Origin: an uncultured Glaciecola sp.
Lineage (GTDB): Bacteria; Pseudomonadota; Gammaproteobacteria; Enterobacterales; Alteromonadaceae
DNA: 64,000 bases
Assembly (NCBI GenBank): GCA_947496235.1
Contig: CANMCE010000004.1
Location: 124,001-188,000 of the forward strand
Direction: 5' to 3'
Translations under genes and position numbers: made by a program
The notes under the pieces: model-generated
Databases searched by the model: none
What the model saw: the letters and a program-made list of their open reading frames with translations, nothing else
What the model was told of the DNA's origin: nothing
In this document: positions 1 through 9,505 of the stretch, piece by piece
Position numbering within the stretch: the stretch's first letter is position 1
How the letters are laid out: the number at the start of each line of letters is the position of its first letter

Positions 1-959
1 ATTGTTGGGCAGGTGTTTCACTGGCTAACCCCCAAGTCCCCATTTTTGCCGCTGAATTAAGTGACAATATTTCCCAATATTGCGAAACCAACAACTGTCT
101 AACTCATCATCTAGATAATCAGACCCTGACTAACATAATTGCAGAACATCCAGAATCTTTGTCATTGCAAGAAGCGTTAAACTTATCCGAATATGAAATA
201 CTGGTCGGTAGCGTAGTCTTGGATGTAGATACAAACCCTGAGGTCGTATTGGAAATTACCACTAGTTGGCGAGGCATTCCTATTGATGAAATTAATTTGA
301 GTCAAAAGCTAAACAATGCCCCTGACAATCAAATGGTATATGAAGCTAGTGCTCAGGTATTGGCAAATTGGGTAGAGCATATACAGCACTTCCATGTTTT
401 AGACGCTGAATTAATCTATAAAACCATTGGCGCTAGTAATTATGAACAAGAGTTATCTCTCCCCAGTCGCATTGGGGATTTTGAATTAGAGCAAAGAGCG
501 CTTTACAGAGATCCATTGCAGGGTTCAATCGCTAGGTACACACATCCTAAATTTGCAAATGCTATTGTAGATATTTCGGTATATCCAGTGTCTCCTTTTA
601 CTCACGCTACCGATGTGCCTGATACGGATCTTATGGCTGCAGAGTTAGATGTAGAAAAGCAGCAATTACTGGCTTTGGTAAATCAAGCTGGAATAACGGA
701 TTATGAGATATCTGATATTAAACTGACCCAACTTGGCACTGCCGAACAAAGTCTTCAGGGTGTAATTTTAGAAGTAAAACTGGAAAGTGATGTCGAGCCT
801 GTGTATAGCACTCAATATCTGTTTAAGAAGGGTGACAAGTTCGTGAAGTTAACCGGTAACTTCCCCAATTTGCTAATGCAATCTGTTGTAGAGCAAAGCA
901 TTGCGGCCATTCAAGTTCCGCCTGAATCAGAATTTATGCGGTCTATGCGTAAAGGATAA
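1..959 (+). CDS. Secreted protein of unknown function, 5' end cut by the window edge
   Basis: The reading frame is open from base 3 and ends at the TAA at 957-959. The first visible residues (CWAGVSLANPQVPIFAAE) look like the end of a signal peptide with an A-x-A-like cleavage region, so the real start lies before the window. A TTG at 159 also lies in this frame but is unlikely to be the start because coding extends well upstream. I do not recognise the family. The product is acidic, has no membrane span after the leader, and is probably periplasmic or exported. It converges with the PH-domain gene, whose stop lies about 40 bases further on. That a gene is here is fairly sure; its function is unknown. 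Confidence 0.7.
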   Translation, partial: CWAGVSLANPQVPIFAAELSDNISQYCETNNCLTHHLDNQTLTNIIAEHPESLSLQEALNLSEYEILVGSVVLDVDTNPEVVLEITTSWRGIPIDEINLSQKLNNAPDNQMVYEASAQVLANWVEHIQHFHVLDAELIYKTIGASNYEQELSLPSRIGDFELEQRALYRDPLQGSIARYTHPKFANAIVDISVYPVSPFTHATDVPDTDLMAAELDVEKQQLLALVNQAGITDYEISDIKLTQLGTAEQSLQGVILEVKLESDVEPVYSTQYLFKKGDKFVKLTGNFPNLLMQSVVEQSIAAIQVPPESEFMRSMRKG

Positions 960-980
960 AGCTATTCGCTTTTCCTTTAC
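949..980. terminator. Hairpin between convergent genes
   Basis: An inverted repeat, GTAAAGGATAAAGC against GCTTTTCCTTTAC with one bulged base and a five-base loop, spans the stop codon of the first gene and lies before the 3' end of the convergent PH-domain gene. No T-tract follows on either strand, so it may be a weak terminator or only an mRNA 3'-end stabiliser. Confidence 0.35.
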
Positions 981-1001
981 AGATCATAGAACTTGGGTAG
1001 A

Positions 1002-1376
1002 TTAAGCAAACATTAATTGCGCTAAATTCTTTTGCACAGATGAAGCAAGCTTGGATTTAAGTTCAATTTCAACAGGTGTTCCCTGCCCTGAAACCCAAAT
1101 TTTTAATTCAGAATCGGTATCGAACGTACCTGCGGTTTCCACGATGAATTGGGTGATAGATTTGTAGGGGATACTTAAATAGCTAACTTTTTTTCCCGTC
1201 ATGCCTTGTTTATCAATGAAAATAACTCGCTTATTGGTAAACACCAGCATATCTCGAATAAGTTTATAAGCATGCATAACGTTTTCATTGGAAGCTAAGA
1301 CCTCTGCCAAAGCCTGATTGATTTCCCCAGCATCAACTTCACTGGCGTTACCCATTAATCCGTCTAAAAGTCCCAT
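1002..1376 (-). CDS. Small bacterial PH-domain protein (YvbH/YokE-like)
   Basis: The 124-residue protein has the layout of the bacterial PH domain (bPH_1) family. A short helical N-terminus (GLLDGLMGNASEVD) is followed by beta strands containing LVFTNKRVIFID and SYLSIPYKSITQFIVE, and a C-terminal helix ends the protein. There is no signal peptide or membrane span, so it is probably cytosolic. Family members are often stress-linked, but their biochemical role is not settled. The start is supported by a GGAG ribosome site seven bases upstream. It stands alone: a terminator separates it from the lipoprotein gene upstream. Confidence 0.8.
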   Translation of the reverse strand: MGLLDGLMGNASEVDAGEINQALAEVLASNENVMHAYKLIRDMLVFTNKRVIFIDKQGMTGKKVSYLSIPYKSITQFIVETAGTFDTDSELKIWVSGQGTPVEIELKSKLASSVQKNLAQLMFA

Positions 1377-1390
1377 GTTTATTCTCCTAA

Positions 1391-1420
1391 ATAAAAAGGC
1401 CCATAATCATTATGAGCCTT
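1391..1420 (-). terminator. Rho-independent terminator of the choice-of-anchor I lipoprotein gene
   Basis: Read on the minus strand, AAGGCTCATAAT pairs with ATTATGGGCCTT across a one- to three-base loop (one wobble position), followed by a TTTTTATT tract. It lies between the 3' end of the 1499-3370 gene and the ribosome site of the PH-domain gene. Confidence 0.8.
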
Positions 1421-1498
1421 ACAGTAACCTTAATGTTGTATCATGTTTTAATTAAAAACAAAATGCATCCATTCATATTTAACGCAGTTATTGGGGCA

Positions 1499-3370
1499 TT
1501 ACTGCTCTATCACTTGGTAAACAGTAACTGTACCGCTAACTTCACTGCCAACAATAAGTAGCGCATTGCCATTAGGTGAATTTTCAGCGGGCACGAATTT
1601 CACACTTTCTGGACCTAAATCTCCTGATAGTGAGACTTCATCACAGTTCATGCCTTCATTAGGATCACAAGGATCATCTAAATCGTCGTCTAACTCAAAG
1701 TCAGTGGAAAAATCACGGTTGTTGTAGTGAGTAACGAAACTCACATTGAATGGGTTAGTTACGTCGTAAACAAAGAGATCACCTGAACGCTCAGATCCGA
1801 TAAAAGCATACTGGCGACCATTTATTTCACCTACATCAATGGCCTCTGGCTCGCCACCTTTGTCATCAGAACGATTGTCACCCTTGTTCTCAGTATGTGC
1901 ACTATTAAAATCATTGCCTAATACAGCAGAAGAAATACGACCAAAATCGTGGCCTGAGTCATAGACTTGTTTTATGTTTTGGTCATAAATAGAAAATGAA
2001 CGACCACCATAAGCATAAAGCGCTTCATAAACGCCATCTTCGTCGGCATCACCTAATACAGACGTCACTTTTAAACGGCCTAGGCCATCATCACCACCAG
2101 TAGCATCATATAATGCTTGCAATTCAGTGGATAACAACATGTTCAACTCGTCTGTATCAATTATATCTTTTACTCGAATTTCTTCGGAGAATGCATCGTA
2201 ATCTCGTGAATCACCTTCGTTAGCTGTCACAATAAAAGTAGCACCATTCCATTGGTAGCTAGCGATAGAGTCTGGTTGATACATGCCGTAAACGTTTGGA
2301 AGTTTGCGGAATGATGCTATTTCATCGCGGTTGGTATAATCCATTTCAAACATTCCCCAATCTTTGAAGCCTAGTCCTTTTACTTCAACTTCCATATCTT
2401 CAAGATTGATTACGGCGATGGCGTTACTTTCTTGTAGCGACACATAGGCGGTTGAACTATCCGCTGACACTGTAATGTATTCAGGTTCAAAGTCTTTTGC
2501 TACAGTATTGCCTTCCGGGCCTGCAAACTTAACGCCTTCGGCCATAAAGATAGCCATACGTTCTTCGTCAGTATCCACATCTTCTGCATCCAGTAAATCA
2601 TTGCTGAAGACTAAATCATCAGTAAAGTTGATTGTGCTAGCAACATCAGCAGGAACACCATCTGTAATGCTGATCACAGATACCGTGCCTTCAGGATCCA
2701 CTGAATAGTCACTCAATGGCTCACCTTCATTAGCAACTAAGGCCATGCTGCCATCTGGAGTAAAGGTTACCATATCAGGCAACGCACCAGCTTTAACAGC
2801 TTTCACAAATGTGCCCTGACCTAATGCGTCTAAGGTATAAAACAACACTGCGCCATCTTCTACTTTAGACTCAGCTTCAACTGCAATAGCCAGCATGTCG
2901 CCGTAGATTGCAATAGAATTAGCCCCACCAAGAGTAATAGTTTCAGTAACTTGGTTTTCATCAAGTACATCCACAGTGGCAGGGAAGGTAAAGGCTGTAC
3001 TGGTCAAGCTCTCATCTGTGATTGGCGAACCAACTTCAGTTGTAGGGACGTTGGTGAGAGAAATCACTTCAATTTGATTTGAATCTGCATTGACTGCGAA
3101 TACTGAATTTGAAGTTGTGTGAAATTGCACAATTTCAGCAGCACTTTTTCCATAAACACCAGTGGCAAATCGACCTACAACTTGCAACGCTAAATCTCGA
3201 GGAGCATCTTGTCCATTTTGACCTTGAGGGCCTTGGTCGCCTTGAGCGCCATCAGCGCCTGTAGGCCCTTGTGGACCGACATCACCATCATCGCCTTCTA
3301 ATACACAAGCCGATAATGACGCAACTAAAGATAAGGTTATTAGGGATTTAACAAAGTGTTTTTTATACAT
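1499..3370 (-). CDS. Choice-of-anchor I type beta-propeller lipoprotein with a collagen-like stretch
   Basis: From the ATG at 3370 the product has 623 residues. A lipoprotein signal peptide ends in the lipobox LSAC, so it should be lipid-anchored. Directly after the cysteine come about ten consecutive Gly-X-Y triplets (GDD GDV GPQ GPT ...), a collagen-like spacer. The rest is a YVTN-like beta-propeller typical of choice-of-anchor I proteins, with repeated strands such as SIAIYGDMLAIAVEAESK and PEYITVSADSSTAYVSLQE. These proteins are often found with extracellular phosphatases or nucleases, but their activity is unclear. The start at 3370 has the ribosome site AAGGAC. An in-frame ATG 12 codons earlier (3406) has none and would spoil the signal peptide. 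Confidence 0.8.
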   Translation of the reverse strand: MYKKHFVKSLITLSLVASLSACVLEGDDGDVGPQGPTGADGAQGDQGPQGQNGQDAPRDLALQVVGRFATGVYGKSAAEIVQFHTTSNSVFAVNADSNQIEVISLTNVPTTEVGSPITDESLTSTAFTFPATVDVLDENQVTETITLGGANSIAIYGDMLAIAVEAESKVEDGAVLFYTLDALGQGTFVKAVKAGALPDMVTFTPDGSMALVANEGEPLSDYSVDPEGTVSVISITDGVPADVASTINFTDDLVFSNDLLDAEDVDTDEERMAIFMAEGVKFAGPEGNTVAKDFEPEYITVSADSSTAYVSLQESNAIAVINLEDMEVEVKGLGFKDWGMFEMDYTNRDEIASFRKLPNVYGMYQPDSIASYQWNGATFIVTANEGDSRDYDAFSEEIRVKDIIDTDELNMLLSTELQALYDATGGDDGLGRLKVTSVLGDADEDGVYEALYAYGGRSFSIYDQNIKQVYDSGHDFGRISSAVLGNDFNSAHTENKGDNRSDDKGGEPEAIDVGEINGRQYAFIGSERSGDLFVYDVTNPFNVSFVTHYNNRDFSTDFELDDDLDDPCDPNEGMNCDEVSLSGDLGPESVKFVPAENSPNGNALLIVGSEVSGTVTVYQVIEQ

Positions 3371-3497
3371 TTTTTTGTCCTTGTACAATTTCGGAACAAG
3401 GAGCATAAAAACATTAAGTGACGGTTGGATTTCAAATTTATTAACAAGGGATTACCAATTCTTGACACTTAGATGACAAATTAAAATTATCTAGTGA

Positions 3498-4490
3498 TTA
3501 TTCGTCATCCAAGTATTTGGCTTTTACTTTAAGTACTTGATCAAGGTTTTCAGCCAGTAAATCCACTAATTCTGGATCAAAATGTATGCCTTTTTGCGAC
3601 TGCATATACGCCAGCGCCTGTTCTACAGACCAAGCTTCTTTGTAAGGACGTTTACTGGTCAAAGCATCAAATACGTCTGCAACTGCAACAATTCTACCTG
3701 CAATAGGAATATCTTGACCTTTTAGACCATTGGGATAGCCACTGCCGTCCCATTTTTCATGATGGGTAAGAGATACCGTTTTTGCCAGAGCAATTAAATC
3801 TGAATCGGCTTCACCGAGAATTTCAGCGCCTATTTGCGGGTGAGTTTTCATAATGGCAAACTCTTCGTCGGTTAACTTTCCCGGTTTCAACATAATGTAA
3901 TCAGGAATACCGATTTTGCCGATATCATGCATAGGTGCAGCATGAAACAAATCATCAGCCTGCTCAACCGTATAGCCATAGGCTAAAGCAACAATACGAG
4001 AATAGTGACTCATGCGCAAAATATGCATACCCGTTTCGTTATCTTTGTACTCAGAAGCTCGACCTAAACGCTGTATGATTTGTAACCTTGTGCGTTTTAG
4101 TTCCTCTGCTTGCACTAGAGATAAATGGTTTTTAACTCTGGCTCTCACAACAGCAGGAGAAAATGGCTTTGCTATGTAGTCTACAGCGCCGCATTCAAGC
4201 CCGGCAGTCTCATCGACTGCATCGTTTAAAGCCGTTACAAAGATAACGGGGATATGTGCGTATTTTGGGTTTGCTTTGATCTTTTGGCAAACTTCGAAAC
4301 CTGTCATTTCTGGCATCATCACATCTAACAGGATTAAATCGGGACGGGCATCTTCCACCAATGAAAGTGCATTGGCGCCATTTTTAGCGAAATAAAGTTC
4401 ATAATCATCATTAAGAGTCTTCTTAAGTACTCGAAGATTAACTGCCTCATCATCCACGATGAGTAATTTAGCGCTATTGGTAGACGTCAT
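3498..4490 (-). CDS. Response regulator with HD-GYP c-di-GMP phosphodiesterase domain (RpfG-like)
   Basis: The 330-residue protein has an N-terminal receiver domain (residues 8-120: acidic pair D13-D14, phospho-acceptor D56, conserved K108) and a C-terminal HD-GYP domain. All catalytic motifs are present: HDIGK at 188-192 and HHEKWDGSGYP at 243-253. Active HD-GYP enzymes hydrolyse c-di-GMP to pGpG or GMP. Its ATG lies inside the 3' end of the MHYT hybrid kinase gene (17-base overlap), so the two are translationally coupled, and the kinase is the likely phosphodonor. The pair resembles the RpfC/RpfG arrangement. The sensor head is MHYT rather than the RpfF-signal type, so the input is probably different. 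Confidence 0.92.
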   Translation of the reverse strand: MTSTNSAKLLIVDDEAVNLRVLKKTLNDDYELYFAKNGANALSLVEDARPDLILLDVMMPEMTGFEVCQKIKANPKYAHIPVIFVTALNDAVDETAGLECGAVDYIAKPFSPAVVRARVKNHLSLVQAEELKRTRLQIIQRLGRASEYKDNETGMHILRMSHYSRIVALAYGYTVEQADDLFHAAPMHDIGKIGIPDYIMLKPGKLTDEEFAIMKTHPQIGAEILGEADSDLIALAKTVSLTHHEKWDGSGYPNGLKGQDIPIAGRIVAVADVFDALTSKRPYKEAWSVEQALAYMQSQKGIHFDPELVDLLAENLDQVLKVKAKYLDDE

Positions 4491-7400
4491 TTAATTCACT
4501 TTCTATTTCTGATAGGAGTTTTTCAATGGCTTGAGCTGCTAGTTCAAACTCAAAATCATCAATTTCATCCTTTATTTGATCGACTTGATGCAAATATTCT
4601 GAAGGTAAATTCTCAGAAAGTTGTTGCCAAGCATCGTCATCAACATGACTGCGTTTAACGTCATCAAGTAAGGTTTTTAGGCTACTAACAAGACTTTCCC
4701 TAGACCAGATTCGCTTGTTGATATCAGTCTCAGAGTGTTGAGGTGATTGCTTAATACCAGAAACTAATTCTGGGATATGTTCAAATTTATTTATTAATTG
4801 ACCGGCTATTAGCAGATAATTTTGTGTATCACCTGTTGTAAGATGTTTTTCCATCCAGCTCATGCATTGATGCATCTGTTCTAAACCAAGATTGCCTACT
4901 ACACCTTTTAATTGATGAAGCTTTTGCGAAGTCGCATGTTGATCATTCGTTGCCTGCTCAGATGCTAATTCAACAAAGGAAGCTTTTAACCGTTGTACTC
5001 TTTGTAATTCTTGAATAAGGGCTTTTTCCGTTCCCCATAAGGAGAGCGCATAATTAAGATTAAGCATCGCTTTTTTATCCAAGGTTTGCTCATCTTGAGT
5101 AGTAAACACAGGGCCTAATTTCAATACTTTCGCCATTTCATTAAACAACGCGTTTTTATTAATAGGCTTGTTGGTAAAACCTTCCATACCGGCCCTTTGG
5201 GCTGCGATTCGATCATTTTCTAAGACACTTGCGGTAAGCGCAATAATAGGTACAGGGGATAGCTTATTTGCACGTTCATATTGGCGTCGCTGTCTGGCGG
5301 CAGATAGTCCATCCAATACTGGCATTTGTACGTCCATTAATACTAAATCAAAGGTGTCTTGATTGAGTTTATCTAAAACTTCCTGACCATTTTGCACACT
5401 CACCACTTGGTGCCCTTCTCTGCTGAGTAACAATGACAACAAATCCAGATTCTGCTGTACATCATCCGCAATTAAAATGCGTAACTCAGGTAAGGACTGA
5501 GCAAGTACTGTTTTATTATCTAAAACATCCTCTTCTTGGGCGTCTAGTAGAGGTATTTCTACATTAAAACAGGTACCAACACCGAGTTCGCTGGTAGCGC
5601 TGATCTGTCCGCCCATGAGTTCTACCAGCTGCTTAGCAATAGTAGTACCTAATCCTGTGCCGCCGTATTTTCGGCTCATAGAGGCATCCGCTTGAATGAA
5701 GGGATCAAACACCTTTGCAAGTTGAGCTTCACTCATGCCGATCCCTTGATCGCAAATTTTTATGCGCAGAGATTTGTCATCATCTGATTTATCAACATAT
5801 ATATTCACGTAACCTTTTTCGGTAAATTTAATCGCATTACCGACAATGTTAATCAATACTTGGCGAAGTCGTTCAGGCGCTCCATGCATAAGTCCTTGCA
5901 GAGAAGACCCCATAGTCAATTGTAAATCTATGCCTTTACGATGGGCTTGCAAAGCAAAAGTAGAAATAACAGAGTCCACTAATTCAATAATAGAGAAATT
6001 TCGGTATTCAAGTGAAAGTTCGCCTTTTTCTAGTTTTGCAGAATCTAATATGTCATTGATAATATGCAATAATGAATGGGCGGATTGATGAATAGTACTG
6101 ATAAACTTAATTTGTTCATCTGTCATTTGTTGTTCAAGCAAAATATCGCTAAAGCCAATAATGGCATTCATGGGCGTACGTATTTCGTGACTCATATTGG
6201 CCATGAAAGCTGCTCTTGCTTCAGCAGCGGCCTGTGCGTTATTTCGCTCGACTACTAGAGCGTCTTCCATATGTTTACGCTCAGTGATGTCCATTATCAA
6301 GCCATCTAAATATGTTCTTTTACCATCATCAGAGTGCATTCTACGGCCATATTCCATCATCCATTTAATGTTACCGTCTTTATCTTTAATACGATACTCG
6401 ATTGCATAACTGTCACTCACAAAGGCCAAAATCTCTTGCACCTTGTTAAGATCCTCTGGCACAAATAGCTCGGTAAAAGATCGTTTAGGGTTGGGAATCA
6501 AAAAGTCTTCGGCCGGATATCCGGTAATAGATTCAACTGCATCGCTGATGAACACCATTGGCCAGGTGTCAGAATCTTCACAGCGAAACGTAATGCCAGG
6601 GATATTAGAAATGAGCGATCTGAACTTGGCCTCGTTTTCCCGTAGTGCCGCTTCCATTTCCTGACGTTGTCTTAAATCTTTTATAAATCCAATAAAGATA
6701 TGCTGATTGTCTTGTTCAACATGCCCTATTTTCAATCGTACAGGAATCTCAGTGCCATATTTGTCCAACGCTATCACTTGATGCTCTTCAACGAGAGATT
6801 GTTGGTCTTTTGTTTGCATATAGTCTGCTACAAATTGCATTAAATTTTTGCATTTGTCAGAAGGCAGTAAAAGATCAACAGATTTACCTAAGGATTCGTT
6901 TACAGACCAGCCTAAAATACGTTGCACAGAAGCATTCACATTGATGATTTTACCTGCTTCATTGATTGTTAAAATACCATCTGCAGCGGTATTCAAAACT
7001 GCTTTTAAGCGTTTTTCATTGCGAATAGCTAAATTTGTAGAGTCTTTGTATTTAAAGATTAAATTTGTAGCTAACACTATGCCTGTAATACTGATAGTGA
7101 TAATGCTGATAAAAAGCGCTAAATAGATCGAAATGTCTGCAGATTGGTCAGAAGGTTCAAAGCCAGGTGGCATCACGAATCTAGCCGCTGCCATGCCGGT
7201 ATAATGCATTCCGGAAATAGCCACTCCCATAACTGCGCCTGCTATCAAATTGATGCTTAAAGTCGATTTTTCTAATTTAAATAACGATTTAAGCTTGAAT
7301 TTTATCCAGAGTGAAACACAGGAAAAGAACACCGCAACGACAATAGATAGTAAGAATATGCCTAAGTCATATCGCAATAGTGGCGCCATCTCCATCGCAG

Positions 7401-7824
7401 CCATACCGATATAATGCATAGCGCCAATACCAGCGCCCATTAGAGTACCATTTACCAACAGGCCTAAGTAACTAATGCTATGGCGGGTCAAAAAATGCAA
7501 TGCAGTCCAAGAGGCTACTATTGCTGGTAGCAATGAAATAGCTGTTGTCCCCCATCCATAGTCCACAGGAGTGCACATCACAAAGGCTAACATGCCTATA
7601 AAGTGCATGGACCAAACGCCACCACCTAAGGCAATACTACCGGAAAACAAGGACACTCTGCGTCTAAACACAGAATCCGTACTAGCTGCCTGTGAAGCAA
7701 CTTGAAAACCCATAAAGGAGGCAAAAATTGCGATGCAGATGGATAAAATGACGAAGGGAAAAGAGTACTCACCTTGAATCAGTAAGCTCGTCTCTATTTC
7801 ACCGAAGAGTTCGGAAACGATAAT
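4474..7824 (-). CDS. MHYT-PAS-PAS hybrid histidine kinase with receiver and Hpt domains
   Basis: Order of parts: a membrane MHYT sensor (repeated MHFIGM, MHYIGM and MHYTGM motifs, seven expected helices), two PAS domains with a PAC segment, HisKA (His509, in SHEIRTPMNA), HATPase (GTGLGTTIAKQL), a receiver (Asp794, in LMDVQMP) and a C-terminal Hpt (His933, in LHQLKG). Numbers count from the first ATG, at 7713. That ATG cuts off the first MHYT helix. The same frame stays open up to a stop at 7852-7854 and encodes a typical MHYT N-terminus (FGEIETSLLIQGEYSFPF...). It holds no ATG, GTG or TTG, but has an ATT at 7824 five bases after AGGG. I therefore place the start at 7824. MHYT is thought to sense gases or copper. 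The regulator at 3498-4490 is the likely target. Confidence 0.85.
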   Translation of the reverse strand: MIVSELFGEIETSLLIQGEYSFPFVILSICIAIFASFMGFQVASQAASTDSVFRRRVSLFSGSIALGGGVWSMHFIGMLAFVMCTPVDYGWGTTAISLLPAIVASWTALHFLTRHSISYLGLLVNGTLMGAGIGAMHYIGMAAMEMAPLLRYDLGIFLLSIVVAVFFSCVSLWIKFKLKSLFKLEKSTLSINLIAGAVMGVAISGMHYTGMAAARFVMPPGFEPSDQSADISIYLALFISIITISITGIVLATNLIFKYKDSTNLAIRNEKRLKAVLNTAADGILTINEAGKIINVNASVQRILGWSVNESLGKSVDLLLPSDKCKNLMQFVADYMQTKDQQSLVEEHQVIALDKYGTEIPVRLKIGHVEQDNQHIFIGFIKDLRQRQEMEAALRENEAKFRSLISNIPGITFRCEDSDTWPMVFISDAVESITGYPAEDFLIPNPKRSFTELFVPEDLNKVQEILAFVSDSYAIEYRIKDKDGNIKWMMEYGRRMHSDDGKRTYLDGLIMDITERKHMEDALVVERNNAQAAAEARAAFMANMSHEIRTPMNAIIGFSDILLEQQMTDEQIKFISTIHQSAHSLLHIINDILDSAKLEKGELSLEYRNFSIIELVDSVISTFALQAHRKGIDLQLTMGSSLQGLMHGAPERLRQVLINIVGNAIKFTEKGYVNIYVDKSDDDKSLRIKICDQGIGMSEAQLAKVFDPFIQADASMSRKYGGTGLGTTIAKQLVELMGGQISATSELGVGTCFNVEIPLLDAQEEDVLDNKTVLAQSLPELRILIADDVQQNLDLLSLLLSREGHQVVSVQNGQEVLDKLNQDTFDLVLMDVQMPVLDGLSAARQRRQYERANKLSPVPIIALTASVLENDRIAAQRAGMEGFTNKPINKNALFNEMAKVLKLGPVFTTQDEQTLDKKAMLNLNYALSLWGTEKALIQELQRVQRLKASFVELASEQATNDQHATSQKLHQLKGVVGNLGLEQMHQCMSWMEKHLTTGDTQNYLLIAGQLINKFEHIPELVSGIKQSPQHSETDINKRIWSRESLVSSLKTLLDDVKRSHVDDDAWQQLSENLPSEYLHQVDQIKDEIDDFEFELAAQAIEKLLSEIESELNDVYQ

Positions 7825-7862
7825 ATTTACCCTGAGGTTAATTAATAACGATTAGATAAATT

Positions 7863-7889
7863 TTATCGGCCGGAATTAGGAAAAGTTTA
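7863..7889 (-). promoter_or_regulatory. Sigma-28 (FliA)-type promoter of the MHYT kinase / HD-GYP operon
   Basis: On the minus strand TAAACTTT, 11 bases, then GCCGATAA. The enterobacterial FliA consensus is TAAAGTTT-N11-GCCGATAA, so this matches 15 of 16 positions with exact spacing. The predicted transcript start, near 7855, is about 30 bases before the proposed ATT start codon at 7824. Confidence 0.7.
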
Positions 7890-7916
7890 TACTAGTTTGT
7901 CACTAGGTATTAAAGT

Positions 7917-7941
7917 AAATGCCTTAAAAACTAAGGCATTT
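7917..7941 (-). terminator. Hairpin downstream of der
   Basis: A perfect ten-base-pair inverted repeat, AAATGCCTTA / TAAGGCATTT, with a five-base loop lies just past the der stop codon. The T-tract after it on the minus strand is short and interrupted (ACTTTAAT), so termination strength is uncertain. Confidence 0.5.
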
Positions 7942-7952
7942 ACCGCGCACAT

Positions 7953-9398
7953 TTACTTTTTCTTTTTATGAAAACTAAGAAGTCTATTACGTTTTCTTTG
8001 TTGGGATAAGGTAAGTTGATTTTTCTTACCTTCATAAGGGTTACTACCTTCTCTAAATTCAATTTTTATTGGTGTTCCCATTACATTTAGAGATTTGCGG
8101 AAATAATTCATTAGATAACGCTTATAAGCCTCAGGCAAATCATTGACTTGATTTCCATGAATGACGACCACTGGCGGATTATAACCACCGGCATGGGCGT
8201 ACTTCATTTTCACTCTTCTTCCTTTAATTAGTGGTGGCTGGTGATCAGCTTGGGCCATCTCCATTATCTGGGTTAATAAGGCTGTGTTTATTCGTCGAGT
8301 AGCAGACCCATAGGCTTCCTGAACCGATTCAAACAAATGCCCAACGCCAGTGCCGTGACGAGCTGAAATAAAGTGCAAGCGAGCAAAGTCAATAAAACCT
8401 AAGCGACGATCAAGCTCTCGCTTTATGTCGTCTTTAATATCCGAATCTAGGCCGTCCCACTTGTTCACAGCTAATACCAAAGAACGTCCAGAATTTAAAA
8501 CAAACCCTAATAAAGATAAATCTTGATCACTAATACCTTGCCGAGCATCGATTACCAAAAGCACTACGTTGGCTTCTTCTATCGCCTGTAGGGTTTTTAC
8601 AATTGAAAACTTTTCTACCGCATCACTGACCTTTTTTCGCTTTCTTACTCCAGCGGTATCAATTAGGATATATTCTCTTTCATCTCTCTCCATGGGAATG
8701 AAAATGCTGTCTCTTGTGGTGCCTGGCATATCAAATACCACCACTCTTTCTTCACCCAATATGCGATTAGTTAAGGTAGATTTACCCACATTAGGTTTTC
8801 CAACAATGGCTAATTTTATGGGAAGGCTTTGTAGACGCTCGAGTTTTTGTTCTGCATCTTCCTCTTCTAACACAGGCGTTGGTGATACCAACATTTCAGG
8901 AAATTTCTCTTCCAAAGGTCCTAGCACAGTGTCTAACAACTGACTTACGCCTCGACCATGGGCAGCTGCAATTTGAATTAGCTGGGCGACACCTAGGGTA
9001 TAGAAATCGGCGCTTTCACTATCGCCATCTATTCCATCAACTTTATTAACAACCAGATAAGCGGTTTTATCTTGTTTACGAAGATGTTCGGCTATGCCAA
9101 TATCTGCAGGAGTCAAACCCGCTCTGGCATCTACAATAAAAAGAACGACATCGGCTTCATCAATAGCTAACAAGCTTTGCTGAGCCATAGCTGCATCAAT
9201 GCCGTCTTCATCACCAGTAATTCCGCCTGTATCTACCACTATAAACTGCCGGTTTTCGAAATTTGCTTGGCCATATTTACGATCCCGTGTCAGGCCGGGA
9301 AAATCAGCAACTAGCGCATCCCTTGAGCGGGTCAAGCGATTAAAAAGGGTGGATTTGCCTACATTCGGACGCCCGACTAAGGCTATCACTGGTAACAT
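7953..9398 (-). CDS. der: Ribosome biogenesis GTPase Der (EngA)
   Basis: Der is a tandem GTPase that helps assemble the 50S ribosomal subunit. The 481-residue product has two complete G domains. The first has [14 protein letters not shown] and NKVD; the second has [17 protein letters not shown] and NKWD. A C-terminal KH-like domain of about 110 residues and a basic tail (LLSFHKKKK) follow. Length and motif set match the gammaproteobacterial family. The gene is last in the conserved hisS-yfgM-bamB-der order. A terminator separates it from bamB, so it is probably transcribed at least partly on its own. Confidence 0.97.
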   Translation of the reverse strand: MLPVIALVGRPNVGKSTLFNRLTRSRDALVADFPGLTRDRKYGQANFENRQFIVVDTGGITGDEDGIDAAMAQQSLLAIDEADVVLFIVDARAGLTPADIGIAEHLRKQDKTAYLVVNKVDGIDGDSESADFYTLGVAQLIQIAAAHGRGVSQLLDTVLGPLEEKFPEMLVSPTPVLEEEDAEQKLERLQSLPIKLAIVGKPNVGKSTLTNRILGEERVVVFDMPGTTRDSIFIPMERDEREYILIDTAGVRKRKKVSDAVEKFSIVKTLQAIEEANVVLLVIDARQGISDQDLSLLGFVLNSGRSLVLAVNKWDGLDSDIKDDIKRELDRRLGFIDFARLHFISARHGTGVGHLFESVQEAYGSATRRINTALLTQIMEMAQADHQPPLIKGRRVKMKYAHAGGYNPPVVVIHGNQVNDLPEAYKRYLMNYFRKSLNVMGTPIKIEFREGSNPYEGKKNQLTLSQQRKRNRLLSFHKKKK

Positions 9399-9411
9399 GT
9401 TCTTTCTCTCA

Positions 9412-9444
9412 AATTAAAAACGCCAATGGAAACTTCCATCGGCG
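9412..9444 (-). terminator. Terminator between bamB and der
   Basis: On the minus strand CGCCGATGGAA pairs with TTCCATTGGCG (one mismatch), followed by TTTTTAATTT. It would end bamB transcripts just before der. Confidence 0.7.
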
Positions 9445-9505
9445 CTTATTGTACAGCTTCCAAGGTTAGTCGCAAATCGCTAAGCTTGGCTGCATTTTCT
9501 TGTGG

